Shown here piece by piece: positions 25,122-32,836 of a DNA stretch of 32,836 nucleotides; within the stretch, counting starts at the first letter, position 1; each line of letters starts with the position of its first letter. This DNA is from Chitinophaga pinensis (lineage in GTDB: Bacteria > Bacteroidota > Bacteroidia > Chitinophagales > UBA10324). The position numbers and the translations under genes were made by a program. The notes under the pieces were generated by a model. The model searched no databases and was not told the origin of the DNA. It saw only the letters and a program-made list of their open reading frames with translations. The stretch spans positions 1-32,836 of the forward strand of contig CAMDOA010000029.1 in NCBI GenBank assembly GCA_945903305.1. The letters run 5' to 3'.

Positions 25122-26366
25122 ATGAAAATACTCTTATCCTGGTTTATTATCAACAACAAACCCGACCACCTAAAACTGGGTTTGTTTTTTCTGCTCACTT
25201 TCTTTGCAGGATTAATTTTTTCTCACGCGCTGCAAAGTATAAGTATTGGGTTATTAATTGCTAATACATTATTCAACAAAAATGTGAGGGAAAATATTTA
25301 TGCGTATTTCAACGACTGGGTTTTACTCATTCTCTCACTTTTCTTTCTCACTTTTTTACTGAGCGGAATTTATTCTGACGATAAACAATACTGGTTGCAA
25401 AAATTAAATGTTCGGCTTGCGTTTGTTTTAATTCCGATTGGAATGAGTTCACTTCGGAATATGACACATAAAACTTTTCAATGGATGTTGTATTTTTTTA
25501 TGTGGATGATTGTTGCATCAAGCATAGCGGTGCTGGTTAATTATTTTGAAAACTATGATCAGATAAACAGAATGTATTCAGCCGGACACACAATGGAAAC
25601 CCCATACAGCCATGTCCGATTCAGTTTAATGGTTTGTTTTTCTGCTTTTATCGGATGGTATTTATTCCAGGGAGATTTTCAACCACTTTTCAGAGGCGAA
25701 AAATACCTGACTCTGATAGCCGCGGTTTTTTTAATTATTTTTTTACATGTGATGGCAGTTCGAAGCGGATTGCTCGCTTTTTATTTATGTGCATTTTTTC
25801 TGTTGCTCCGCTACCTGTTTCTTTTTCGAAAATGGAAGCAGGGATTTTTAGCACTGCTGTTATTAATGTTGCTGCCATTCGTTTCCTATAATTTTTTCCC
25901 GTCGGTGAAAACAAAATTTCAGTACATGAAGTACGACCTCGACCAGTATTTTTCTTTCAATCAAGTAGTGGATCTGAGCGATGCAACGCGATTGCTTTCT
26001 ATGAAAAACGGAATTGAAATCTGGAAAGAAAATATCTGGTTTGGAGTAGGTGCAGGTGATGTAAAAAATGAAGCGCTTAAAAAATATGTTGACCCGGATA
26101 TAAAAACTGCGAGCAAGTTACCGCACAATCAAATTGTTTGGGAACTGGCTTCGGTTGGTTTTATTGGTTTTGCTTTGTTCTGGTTCGCCTCGTTGCTCCC
26201 CCTTTTTTATAACCGGAATTATACCGACCCGCTTTTTGTGTGCCTGCACATCATTTTGTTTTCATCTTATTTAACCGAAGCAACCATTGACGACAGTAAT
26301 GGAAACGGATTGTACCTGATATTTCTGATTCTCATTTATTTTCAATTGCGAAAAAAGAAAGGATGA
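25122..26366 (+). CDS. O-antigen ligase/polymerase-family membrane protein
   Basis: The 414-residue protein has about ten to twelve membrane segments. The Wzy/WaaL hallmark is a large periplasmic loop (about 270-335) containing KNGIEIWKENIWFGVGAGDV and ending in LPHNQIVWELASVGFIG, with the key His at about 335. Such proteins polymerise or ligate lipid-linked glycans in the inner membrane. The gene overlaps the next glycosyltransferase as ATGA, supporting a role in cell-surface polysaccharide or lipopolysaccharide assembly. Ligase versus polymerase cannot be told apart from the sequence. Confidence 0.85.
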   Translation: MKILLSWFIINNKPDHLKLGLFFLLTFFAGLIFSHALQSISIGLLIANTLFNKNVRENIYAYFNDWVLLILSLFFLTFLLSGIYSDDKQYWLQKLNVRLAFVLIPIGMSSLRNMTHKTFQWMLYFFMWMIVASSIAVLVNYFENYDQINRMYSAGHTMETPYSHVRFSLMVCFSAFIGWYLFQGDFQPLFRGEKYLTLIAAVFLIIFLHVMAVRSGLLAFYLCAFFLLLRYLFLFRKWKQGFLALLLLMLLPFVSYNFFPSVKTKFQYMKYDLDQYFSFNQVVDLSDATRLLSMKNGIEIWKENIWFGVGAGDVKNEALKKYVDPDIKTASKLPHNQIVWELASVGFIGFALFWFASLLPLFYNRNYTDPLFVCLHIILFSSYLTEATIDDSNGNGLYLIFLILIYFQLRKKKG

Positions 26367-27112
26367 AAATTTCTGCCGTCATCATCACTTTTAATGAAGA
26401 AGAAAATATCGGCGATTGCATTGAATCGTTGAAAGAAGTGGCCGATGAAATAATTGTAGTCGATTCTTTTTCAACTGATGAAACAGAAAAAATTTGCAGG
26501 GAGAAAAAAGTGAAATTCATTCAGCACAAATTTGAAGGACACATTGAACAAAAAAATTTCGCTATTCAACATATCACCAACGATTATGTTTTATCGCTCG
26601 ATGCCGATGAAAGATTATCGGATGAATTGAAAAAGGAAATTCTTGAATGTGTTACCTGTCAAGCTGAGCCTGTCGAAACATATTTAATGAATCGCCTGAA
26701 TAATTATTGCGGTAAATGGATAAAGCACGGAGTGTGGTATCCCGATAAAAAAATAAGATTGTGGAATAAACAAAAAGGAAGATGGGGAGGCACCAATCCG
26801 CACGACAAAGTGGTGATGGATAAAAACACAACAGTAAAACCCTTCAACGGAAATATTCTGCATTATACGGCCCGAACTCCTGAACAATATAAATTGCAAA
26901 TGGAAAAGTTCAGTTCCATTGCAGCGCAGTCAATGTTGCTTGAAGGAAAAAAAACCAATTTGATAAAAGCCTATTCAGCCGGAGCATTTGCATTTGTTCG
27001 CAGCTATATTCTTCTCGCAGGATTTTTAGATGGCAGCGCCGGTTACCAAATCGCAAAAGGATATTCGCGATACACACGAATGAAATATGAAAAAATGTTG
27101 AAGAAAAAATAA
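26363..27112 (+). CDS. GT2 glycosyltransferase, WaaE/KdtX-like (LPS core)
   Basis: This 249-residue GT-A-fold enzyme has ISAVIITFNEEENIGDCI at the start, VVDSFSTDET at 32-41 and the DxD-type LDADER around 79-84. MNRLNNYCGKWI, WYPDKKIRLWN and GTNPHDKV match WaaE-like beta-glycosyltransferases acting on LPS inner core. Hydrophobic sequence near the C-terminus may touch the membrane. It overlaps the ligase gene by ATGA. Residues about 97-106 (VTCQAEPVET) appear to be encoded by an interspersed repeat (26654-26680) inserted in frame; see that entry. Confidence 0.9.
   Translation: MKISAVIITFNEEENIGDCIESLKEVADEIIVVDSFSTDETEKICREKKVKFIQHKFEGHIEQKNFAIQHITNDYVLSLDADERLSDELKKEILECVTCQAEPVETYLMNRLNNYCGKWIKHGVWYPDKKIRLWNKQKGRWGGTNPHDKVVMDKNTTVKPFNGNILHYTARTPEQYKLQMEKFSSIAAQSMLLEGKKTNLIKAYSAGAFAFVRSYILLAGFLDGSAGYQIAKGYSRYTRMKYEKMLKKK
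26654..26680. repeat. Interspersed repeat unit read in frame inside the glycosyltransferase
   Basis: The complementary strand reads TTTCGACAGGCTCAGCTTGA, closely matching a short dispersed repeat I recall from many Bacteroidota genomes (the TTCGACAGGCTCAG type). It encodes CQAEPVET in the glycosyltransferase, in a position where relatives usually have an ordinary variable loop. Only one copy is noticed in this window. Confidence 0.5.
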
Positions 27113-27248
27113 TAAACACTGCTAAAATGTTTCCTCAATTAATCTATTGTTCTGTGACAATCTTTTACAGGCAATCACGCATTTTATAATTTTTTAATCT
27201 GTGAACCCCTGCTTGCATCAGGCAAGTGTGGCTTCCAATTTCCTGAAA

Positions 27249-27286
27249 TAAAAAAAAACCGGAGCGATTCACATCAGTCCGGCTTT
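27249..27286 (-). terminator. Intrinsic terminator of the RRM gene
   Basis: On the minus strand GCCGGA (27278-27283 on plus) pairs with TCCGG (27259-27263), with weaker A-T/G-T pairs extending the stem and a 14-base loop. It is followed by nine T. It lies 24 bases after the RRM gene stop. Confidence 0.85.
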
Positions 27287-27306
27287 CTATTTTATGATTT
27301 AAGTGA

Positions 27307-27570
27307 TTACCACTTTTTTTCTCTGTCTTGAGGCGGGCGGGCTTCGCTCACTTCAATGCGACGCTCTTTCACATCAGTGCCATTGATTTTTTCAATAGCA
27401 GCTTTTGCTTCTTCGTCATTCGGCATTTCCACAAAACCGAAACCTTTCGCTCGGCCGGTCACGCGGTCTTTAATAATTTTTACTGAAGAGACCTCTCCAC
27501 ACTGAGAAAAGATCTCCCTTAATTCATCTTCCTGAAGACTGTAACTAAGGTTGCGTACATAAATGTTCAT
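27307..27570 (-). CDS. RRM-type RNA-binding protein
   Basis: The product is an 87-residue single RNA-recognition motif with RNP2 IYVRNL (3-8) and RNP1 KGFGFVEM (42-49), close to the consensus of Bacteroidota and cyanobacterial Rbp proteins. A basic/proline tail (EVSEARPPQDREKKW) ends it. Such proteins bind single-stranded RNA and often act in cold response or RNA turnover. A good promoter lies at 27705-27733, giving a leader of roughly 125 bases before the ATG, and a terminator follows, so this is a one-gene transcript. Confidence 0.94.
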   Translation of the reverse strand: MNIYVRNLSYSLQEDELREIFSQCGEVSSVKIIKDRVTGRAKGFGFVEMPNDEEAKAAIEKINGTDVKERRIEVSEARPPQDREKKW

Positions 27571-27704
27571 GGTCTGAAAATTGGGTTAAGAAAAAAAGTA
27601 GTTGATTGTTGAATTGGTTTTATGAAAGAAGCCGCGTGTATTTTTTATTATTTAAAAACGGTGCGGACTATAATTTTTTTGTCTATTGAGTTAAGGGTTC
27701 GTGT

Positions 27705-27733
27705 CAAAGATATTCTTTTATTTTAATTGTCAA
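27705..27733 (-). promoter_or_regulatory. Bacteroidota-type promoter of the RRM gene
   Basis: The minus strand reads TTG (27731-27733), 18 bases, then TATCTTTG (27705-27712). This fits the phylum's primary-sigma promoter (TTG at -33, TAnnTTTG at -7). Transcription would begin near 27698, leaving a leader of about 125 bases, which is long enough to carry regulation. Confidence 0.75.
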
Positions 27734-27781
27734 GGAAATGATTCGGAAGAAAAATTGTGATTGATAGACCTATTCTTTCAT

Positions 27782-27815
27782 AAAAAAACCGCCCCGATAA
27801 AAATCAAGGCGGTTT
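27782..27815 (-). terminator. Intrinsic terminator of the rimP-nusA-infB operon
   Basis: AAACCGCC (minus strand, 27808-27815 on plus) pairs exactly with GGCGGTTT (27786-27793), giving an 8-bp stem with a 14-base loop followed by a T run. It sits 22 bases beyond the infB stop. Confidence 0.93.
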
Positions 27816-27836
27816 ATACTTTCAACTAAAAATTTA

Positions 27837-30800
27837 TCACAGCGTCCGCTTCACCTCAACCTCTTCGTATCCCTCAATCACATCACCGGTTTTAATATCG
27901 TTGTAATTTTTAATGGTGATACCACACTCAAATCCGGTGGCCACATCTTTCACATCATCTTTAAATCGCTTGAGCGAAGCCAGTTCTCCCGTGAAAATTA
28001 CGATACCATCACGTACAATGTGAATCTTGCTGTGTCGGTTAATTTTTCCATCGGTTACAAAACATCCTGCCACAGCACCAACTTTCGGAATCTTAAATAC
28101 ATCACGCACTTCAACATTACATACTGCACGCTCTTCCACTTTTGGTTCCAGCATACCTTCCATGGCACCCTTGATTTCTTCAATGGCATCGTAGATAATG
28201 GAGTACATGCGGATTTCAATATTTTCTTTCTCAGCCAACTTGCGCGCCTGCAACGATGGGCGAACCTGGAACCCGATGATGATGGCATCTGATGCAGAAG
28301 CGAGCAACACATCCGATTCGGTAATTTGTCCCACGGCACGATACACCACATTCACATGAACTTCGGCAACCGATAATTTTTGCAATGAATCGGTTAATGC
28401 TTCCACCGAACCATCAAAGTCGGCCTTGATAATTACATTCAACTCCTTGAAATTACCCAGCGCTAAGCGGCGACCAATTTCATCAAGCGTAATATGTTTC
28501 TTGGTTCTGATTCCCTGCTCGCGCAAAATTTGTGAGCGCTTGGTTGCTACTTGTTTTGCTTCTTGTTCATCTTCGAACGCACGAACTTTTTCACCGGCTT
28601 GCGGCGCACCATCTAATCCTAATACTAAAACCGGACTAGCAGGCGGAGCAACGGTAATTTTATTTCCGCGCTCATCATACATCGCCTTCACTCTTCCAGA
28701 ATTTGCACCGGCAACAATTATATCACCATGACGAAGAGTTCCTTCCTGCACCAATACGGTTGATACATATCCGCGACCTTTATCTAATGATGCTTCTATC
28801 ACCGAACCGATTGCGGGCTTATCAGGATTTGCTTTCAATTCCAACACATCGGCCTCAATTAAAATTTTCTCTAACAACAATTGAACATTGGTTCCTGCCT
28901 TTGCTGATATTTCCTGCGACTGAAATTTCCCCCCCCAGTCTTCCACCAAAATATTCATGTTCGCCAATTGGCTGCGCACTTTTTCAGCATCAGCACCTGG
29001 CTTATCCATTTTATTAAAAGCAAAAATCATTGGAACACCTGCTGCTTGTGCGTGACTGATGGCTTCCTTTGTTTGTGGCATCACACTATCATCTGCTGCA
29101 ATTACGATAACAACAATGTCGGTAATTTTTGCTCCGCGTGCACGCATGGCGGTAAACGCTTCGTGACCCGGAGTATCAAGGAAAGTAATTTTTCGTTTAT
29201 CGGCAAGTTCCACTTCATAAGCACCAATGTGCTGAGTGATTCCTCCTTTTTCTCCAGCCACCACATTCGCGCTTCTGATATAATCGAGCAACGATGTTTT
29301 ACCATGATCCACATGTCCCATGATGGTAACGATTGGTGGGCGCGGTTTTAAATCTTCGGGTTCATCTACAAACTCAGCTTGTTCTTCCTGCGCTTCCACG
29401 CCAATGAACTCAGCTTCAAACCCAAATTCATGTGTCACCAATTCAATAATCTCGGCATCCAATCGCTGATTGATGGAAACGAAAATTCCGAGGTTCATGC
29501 AATTTTTTATAACATCAGTAACCGATACGCTTAATAAACTTGCTAATTCTGAAACAGAAATAAATTCGGTGAGCTGAATTTTTTTTGCTCCGCCTTCAAC
29601 ATTCATTTCTTCGGCAGCAACATCTCTTTTCAGTTTGCGCAATTTTGTTTTCGCGCCCTTGCCACCCTTCACACCATGCTGACCAAGGCGCGAAAGTGTT
29701 GCTTTAATTTTATCCTGAATTTCTTTTTGCGAAACTTCTTGTGGTACATCGGGTGGTTTAACACCTCGGTTACGATCGCTTCGTCCTCTGTCGCTTCCAC
29801 CTCTGTTATCAGTTCCTCTATTGTTATCGCGACGCGGGGGTTGTGATGTTGGTGGGGTGAATGGCCTGCGCTCACCGGGTTTTGGTGGAGGAGCTGTGCC
29901 TATTCCACCGCCAGTTGCGCTCGGTGCTGGCTTATTAGTTGGTCCTTGTTCTGAACTATAAATTCTTTTACGCTTCCGTTTTTCGCGGTCACCTTTTATA
30001 ATATCGGAGTAATCGGGCTTCTTATCTTTTACTGATCCTAAATCAATTTTACCCATAACAACCGGGCCCGTTAAAACCGAGAATTGTGTTTTCCGTGTCG
30101 GTTGATTGGGGTCTTCGGGTGTTGTAGAATCAGCAACATCTGCGGCGGGTTCTTCAGGAGGCTTTTTTGTTGGCGGAGCTTTCGGTTTTGGAGCTTCAGC
30201 TACAGGGGGCTCAGCCGGTTTTACATCTTCAACAACCGGAACATCTTCTTTCTTCTTTCCTTTTTTAGCAGCTACTTTTGGGGCTGCTTTTTTCTTTCCA
30301 CGATCATCGGGAGGTAGCTCTGCGGGCAATTCTATTTTACCAATAATTTTTGGCCCCTCAACTTTATCTGCCTTGCCCCGCCTGATAATTTTTTCTGCGG
30401 GCTTCTCTTCTTCTTTTGCTTTCTCTGTTTTTTTCTCTATAGGTTTTTCTACAACCTTCTCCGTCTTTTTCTCCGCAACTTTTTCTACCGGCTTCTCAAT
30501 AATTTTTTCAACGGGTTTTTCAACTTTTTTTTCTGAAATTGGTTCTTCGACTTTTTTCTTTTCTGCGGGTTTTGCAACCGGCGATTTAGAATTTTTAATT
30601 AAAACCTCTTCGGCCTGATCTTCTTTCTCTTTTGAAATTTGGGCGGCACGAACTTCTTTCTCCTCTGTTTTATCTTTTACAGGTGCAGTCGCAGCCTTTA
30701 TTCCCAGGCTAATTTTATCAGCCTGAATTTTTTCAGTTTTATCTTTTTGAAATTCGCGCAGCAATGCTTCGTACATCTCATTGGTGATTTTGGTGGTTGG

Positions 30801-30917
30801 TTTATTTTCCACCTTAAAACCTTTGATGTTCAAATGATCAAAGAGGTGATTTAAACCCACATTGAGTTCACGAGCTACTGCTGCTATCCGTTTTTCTCCG
30901 GTTGTTATTTCTGACAT
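27837..30917 (-). CDS. infB: Translation initiation factor IF-2
   Basis: This 1026-residue GTPase brings fMet-tRNA to the 30S subunit. Residues 1-60 form an IF2_N-like domain. About 60-430 is low complexity: Lys/Glu/Pro-rich with repeated VEKPVEK-type units (130-170), then Pro-rich, then an RG/RD-rich stretch (350-386). A second IF2_N motif lies at about 452-478. The G domain has GHVDHGKT (534-541), DTPGH (581-585) and NKMD (635-638), followed by domains II-IV. The length is typical for Bacteroidota. It starts 9 bases after the nusA stop and ends at a strong terminator. Confidence 0.97.
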   Translation of the reverse strand: MSEITTGEKRIAAVARELNVGLNHLFDHLNIKGFKVENKPTTKITNEMYEALLREFQKDKTEKIQADKISLGIKAATAPVKDKTEEKEVRAAQISKEKEDQAEEVLIKNSKSPVAKPAEKKKVEEPISEKKVEKPVEKIIEKPVEKVAEKKTEKVVEKPIEKKTEKAKEEEKPAEKIIRRGKADKVEGPKIIGKIELPAELPPDDRGKKKAAPKVAAKKGKKKEDVPVVEDVKPAEPPVAEAPKPKAPPTKKPPEEPAADVADSTTPEDPNQPTRKTQFSVLTGPVVMGKIDLGSVKDKKPDYSDIIKGDREKRKRKRIYSSEQGPTNKPAPSATGGGIGTAPPPKPGERRPFTPPTSQPPRRDNNRGTDNRGGSDRGRSDRNRGVKPPDVPQEVSQKEIQDKIKATLSRLGQHGVKGGKGAKTKLRKLKRDVAAEEMNVEGGAKKIQLTEFISVSELASLLSVSVTDVIKNCMNLGIFVSINQRLDAEIIELVTHEFGFEAEFIGVEAQEEQAEFVDEPEDLKPRPPIVTIMGHVDHGKTSLLDYIRSANVVAGEKGGITQHIGAYEVELADKRKITFLDTPGHEAFTAMRARGAKITDIVVIVIAADDSVMPQTKEAISHAQAAGVPMIFAFNKMDKPGADAEKVRSQLANMNILVEDWGGKFQSQEISAKAGTNVQLLLEKILIEADVLELKANPDKPAIGSVIEASLDKGRGYVSTVLVQEGTLRHGDIIVAGANSGRVKAMYDERGNKITVAPPASPVLVLGLDGAPQAGEKVRAFEDEQEAKQVATKRSQILREQGIRTKKHITLDEIGRRLALGNFKELNVIIKADFDGSVEALTDSLQKLSVAEVHVNVVYRAVGQITESDVLLASASDAIIIGFQVRPSLQARKLAEKENIEIRMYSIIYDAIEEIKGAMEGMLEPKVEERAVCNVEVRDVFKIPKVGAVAGCFVTDGKINRHSKIHIVRDGIVIFTGELASLKRFKDDVKDVATGFECGITIKNYNDIKTGDVIEGYEEVEVKRTL

Positions 30918-30926
30918 TCAGTTTTA

Positions 30927-32189
30927 TTATTCTGCTTTTTTCTTTTCGTCATCAAATTCTGTTTTCAGAATCCGGATAACTTCTTTTACTGTTTCTTCTT
31001 CTAAATCAGAGCGGCGCACCAATTCATCGGCGTTCAATTCCAACACGCTTCTGGCGGTATCGCACCCGATTGCTTTTAATTCATCAATGATCCAACTTTC
31101 AATTTCATCTGAAAATTCATCTAAGTCAATATCAAAATCTTCACCTTCATCCATGGTATCGCGGAACACATCAATGCTCAACCCGGTAATGCGGCCGGCC
31201 AAACGAATGTTCACGCCACCGCGACCAATTGCTAACGAAACTTGGTCGGGTTTCAGATAAACCGACACGCTTTTTTTCTCTTCATTAATTTCCATTGAAG
31301 TGATTTTTGCAGGTGTTAAAGCACGCGCAATCATCAGCTGAATATTATTAGTGTAGTTGATAATATCAATGTTTTCATTTTTCAATTCGCGAACAATTCC
31401 ATGTATCCGCGAACCCTTCATGCCCACACAAGCACCAACCGGATCTACTCTGTCGTCATAAGACTCAACTGCAACCTTGGCTCTTTCACCGGGCTCACGA
31501 ACTATTTTTTTAATGATAATTAAGCCATCCATAATTTCAGGAACTTCCTGCTCTAACAGTTTTGCCAGAAACGAAGGGTCGGTACGCGAGAGAATCACCA
31601 TCGGCGCATTATTTTTTAATTCAACTGCTTTTAAAACAGCGCGAACATTATCGCCTTTCTTAAAAAAGTCAGCAGGAATTTGTTCGGTCTTTGGAAGAAT
31701 AAGTTCATTTCCATCATCGTCAATCAACAAAGTTTCCCTCTTCCAGGTTTGATATACCTCTCCACTGATAATTTCACCAATACGGTCAGAGTATTTTTTA
31801 AACAGCTCATCTTTTTCTAATTCAGAAACGCGGCCAGCAAGAGTTTGGCGCGCTGAAAGAATTGCCCTACGACCAAAAGAGCCCATCTTAATTTCTTCAA
31901 TTGCCTCTTCTCCCACCTGAAAATCAGGTTCAATTTTTTGTGCATCAGAAAGCGAAATTTGTTTAACCGGATCTTCAACAGCCCCGTCTTCAACAATATC
32001 GCGACGATGCCATATTTCCAAATCACCTTTCTCGGTATTTACAATGATGTCAAAGTTTTCATCCGACAAATATTTTTTACGAATAAGCGTGCGGAATACA
32101 TCTTCAAGCACCTTCATCATTGTGGGGCGGTCAATATTCTTTTGTTCTTTGAATTCTGAGAAGGATTCAATCAGTTCTATGTTGTTCAT
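30927..32189 (-). CDS. nusA: Transcription termination/antitermination factor NusA
   Basis: The 420-residue protein has the RNA-polymerase-binding N-terminal domain (1-125), an S1 domain (about 136-200, IGEIISGEVYQ), KH1 (VGACVGMKGSRI, 251-262) and KH2 (AIGRGGVNIRLA, 320-331). A single acidic C-terminal repeat region (about 350-420, IIDELKAIGCDTA, LNADELVRRSDL) follows. This form is shorter than the 495-residue E. coli protein, with one C-terminal repeat rather than two. NusA modulates pausing, intrinsic termination and antitermination. It lies between rimP (18-base gap) and infB (9-base gap). Confidence 0.97.
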   Translation of the reverse strand: MNNIELIESFSEFKEQKNIDRPTMMKVLEDVFRTLIRKKYLSDENFDIIVNTEKGDLEIWHRRDIVEDGAVEDPVKQISLSDAQKIEPDFQVGEEAIEEIKMGSFGRRAILSARQTLAGRVSELEKDELFKKYSDRIGEIISGEVYQTWKRETLLIDDDGNELILPKTEQIPADFFKKGDNVRAVLKAVELKNNAPMVILSRTDPSFLAKLLEQEVPEIMDGLIIIKKIVREPGERAKVAVESYDDRVDPVGACVGMKGSRIHGIVRELKNENIDIINYTNNIQLMIARALTPAKITSMEINEEKKSVSVYLKPDQVSLAIGRGGVNIRLAGRITGLSIDVFRDTMDEGEDFDIDLDEFSDEIESWIIDELKAIGCDTARSVLELNADELVRRSDLEEETVKEVIRILKTEFDDEKKKAE

Positions 32190-32207
32190 GGTTTTCGAAC
32201 AGTTGTT

Positions 32208-32672
32208 TTAAAATGTAACAACCAATGCGGTTGATTTTATTTGAGTAAAAGGAATTTCAATTTGTCCGGTCACTGTTTCAATTTTCTTTTCGATTTTTGT
32301 GGTTTCGAGCACAATGCCTTTGTCGCTCACTTCAATCATTTTTCCGTTCTTCGTTTGCCCTTCAGTGGTAATGATAATCACTTTTCGTCCCGTGTATTTT
32401 TTGTACTGCCGCCACACTTTAAACGGGTTTCCCATTCCGGGACTTCCCAATTCCAGTGAGTAATTATCTGAAAACGGAAACTCTGCATTCAGTTCCGACT
32501 CAAGCAGGCGACTCAGTTTCACGCAATTTTCAATCGTGAATCCGTTGTCGGCATCCACCGCAACCTGCACCCGCCCGTTTTGCACCTTGCACTCCACCAG
32601 AAACCAGTCGTGCTGTTGCAGTTCGGGTTCTAAAATGGCCGTTATCTTATTTTGAAGCTCTGAGTTGTTCAT
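32208..32672 (-). CDS. rimP: Ribosome maturation factor RimP
   Basis: This 154-residue protein has the RimP N-terminal domain (1-85) with DNGFTIENCVKLSR and LELGSPGMGNPFKVWRQYKKYTGRKV (about 74-99), then an SH3-like C-terminal domain. RimP acts in 30S maturation. As usual it heads the nusA-infB operon. Its ATG follows a terminator-like hairpin (32682-32696) by only nine bases, which may matter for expression of the whole operon. Confidence 0.95.
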   Translation of the reverse strand: MNNSELQNKITAILEPELQQHDWFLVECKVQNGRVQVAVDADNGFTIENCVKLSRLLESELNAEFPFSDNYSLELGSPGMGNPFKVWRQYKKYTGRKVIIITTEGQTKNGKMIEVSDKGIVLETTKIEKKIETVTGQIEIPFTQIKSTALVVTF

Positions 32673-32675
32673 AAT

Positions 32676-32696
32676 AAAAAAGGGGACAATGTCCCC
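32676..32696 (-). terminator. Terminator-like hairpin directly before rimP
   Basis: On the minus strand GGGGACA and TGTCCCC flank one T, then six T and ATT run straight into the rimP ATG. It could end a transcript arriving from beyond the window, or act as an attenuator in the rimP-nusA-infB leader. A -7-like box lies just upstream at 32714-32721. Confidence 0.7.
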
Positions 32697-32713
32697 TCAT
32701 CACTAATCCGTTG

Positions 32714-32721
32714 CAAATGTA
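32714..32721 (-). promoter_or_regulatory. Putative -7 box for the rimP operon
   Basis: The minus strand reads TACATTTG, an exact TAnnTTTG. Initiation about seven bases downstream would place the start just before the hairpin at 32682-32696, so the hairpin would be the first structured element of the leader. No TTG is found at the normal -33 spacing (TTC occurs instead). Confidence 0.5.
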
Positions 32722-32802
32722 ATCACACAATGTTGATAAAGAAAAAAATTGTTGCAGGCATTTTTCTGATAAACATTCGGGTGGTGTAACTCCATAAATC
32801 TT

Positions 32803-32831
32803 TTCGGTTTTGCAAGTGGTGTAAAACCGAA
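32803..32831. repeat. Inverted repeat at the window's right edge
   Basis: TTCGGTTTT (32803-32811) and AAAACCGAA (32823-32831) are perfect complements around an 11-base loop. GTGGTGTAA in the loop and arm is repeated at 32781-32789. There is no T run on either strand. Its context lies outside the window. Confidence 0.5.
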
Positions 32832-32836
32832 TTGTT

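Noticed and set aside
27200-27232. Small CTTGC/GCAAG hairpin after the glycosyltransferase as its terminator
   Set aside because: The stem is only about five pairs and no T run follows on the plus strand.
30380-30580. Possible tandem DNA repeat or CRISPR-like array
   Set aside because: The periodicity comes from repeated VEKPVEK-type codons of the IF-2 linker; units are irregular and there are no spacers.
30106-30618. 170-codon open frame opposite infB
   Set aside because: It is antisense to the low-complexity Lys/Glu/Pro part of IF-2; the Ser/Gly/Phe-rich repeat translation is the mirror of that bias.
32673-32836. tRNA upstream of rimP, as in E. coli
   Set aside because: No cloverleaf or T-loop sequence is visible on either strand in the bases available.

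Overview
The window looks like chromosomal core DNA from a member of the Bacteroidota, probably an environmental, non-pathogenic lineage; I cannot place it below phylum. It is AT-rich. Two proteins carry type IX secretion (T9SS) C-terminal sorting domains. Several families are typical of the phylum: the Ig-like lipoprotein, the MBL-rhodanese protein and the ECF sigma factor with a small anti-sigma. Genes lack clear Shine-Dalgarno sites, and several are preceded by the Bacteroidota -7 promoter motif TAnnTTTG. I see no phage, insertion sequence, CRISPR array, rRNA or tRNA.

Layout. 1-8378: mostly plus-strand small housekeeping and accessory genes. These are the end of a 4,5-DOPA-type extradiol dioxygenase, a YycJ-like MBL hydrolase, a T9SS seven-repeat propeller protein, two adjacent TMEM175-like channel genes, a DUF1801 protein, a small membrane protein, an NTF2-like protein, a PAS gene broken by an amber codon and coupled to a second MBL hydrolase, a DinB-like protein, an LLM flavin monooxygenase, and (minus strand) a DUF1761 membrane protein. 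8556-14756: a T9SS PKD-domain protein, a minus-strand pair (biotin carrier protein and double USP-like protein), an M1 aminopeptidase and a gamma-carbonic-anhydrase-like protein. 14796-21258, all minus: a signalling block with a hybrid histidine kinase (REC and HPt included), a stand-alone receiver, a pseudo-receiver, a LytTR response regulator, and an Ig-like lipoprotein whose GTG start overlaps the regulator's stop. 21417-22811: MBL plus two rhodanese domains. 22812-23304: a 493-base very AT-rich gap between two converging genes with several DnaA-box-like 9-mers, a candidate replication origin or other cis element. 23305-25078 minus: ECF sigma, anti-sigma, meaB. 25122-27112 plus: an O-antigen-ligase-like protein overlapping a WaaE-like glycosyltransferase. 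27307-27570 minus: an RRM RNA-binding protein with a good Bacteroidota promoter. 27837-32672 minus: the classic rimP-nusA-infB operon.

How genes may work together. The kinase, receiver, pseudo-receiver and LytTR regulator could form a phosphorelay (REC to HPt to CheY-like to LytTR), with the co-translated lipoprotein as an envelope partner. The biotin carrier (acyl-CoA carboxylase) and MeaB (methylmalonyl-CoA mutase chaperone) both fit propionyl-CoA/methylmalonyl-CoA metabolism, though they are 12 kb apart. The most notable oddities are the TMEM175 pair that mirrors the two repeats of the eukaryotic channel, the amber-interrupted PAS gene, the non-phosphorylatable receiver, an interspersed repeat read in frame inside the glycosyltransferase, the oriC-like gap, and a terminator-like hairpin immediately before the rimP start. 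I did not find a clearly new multi-gene system.
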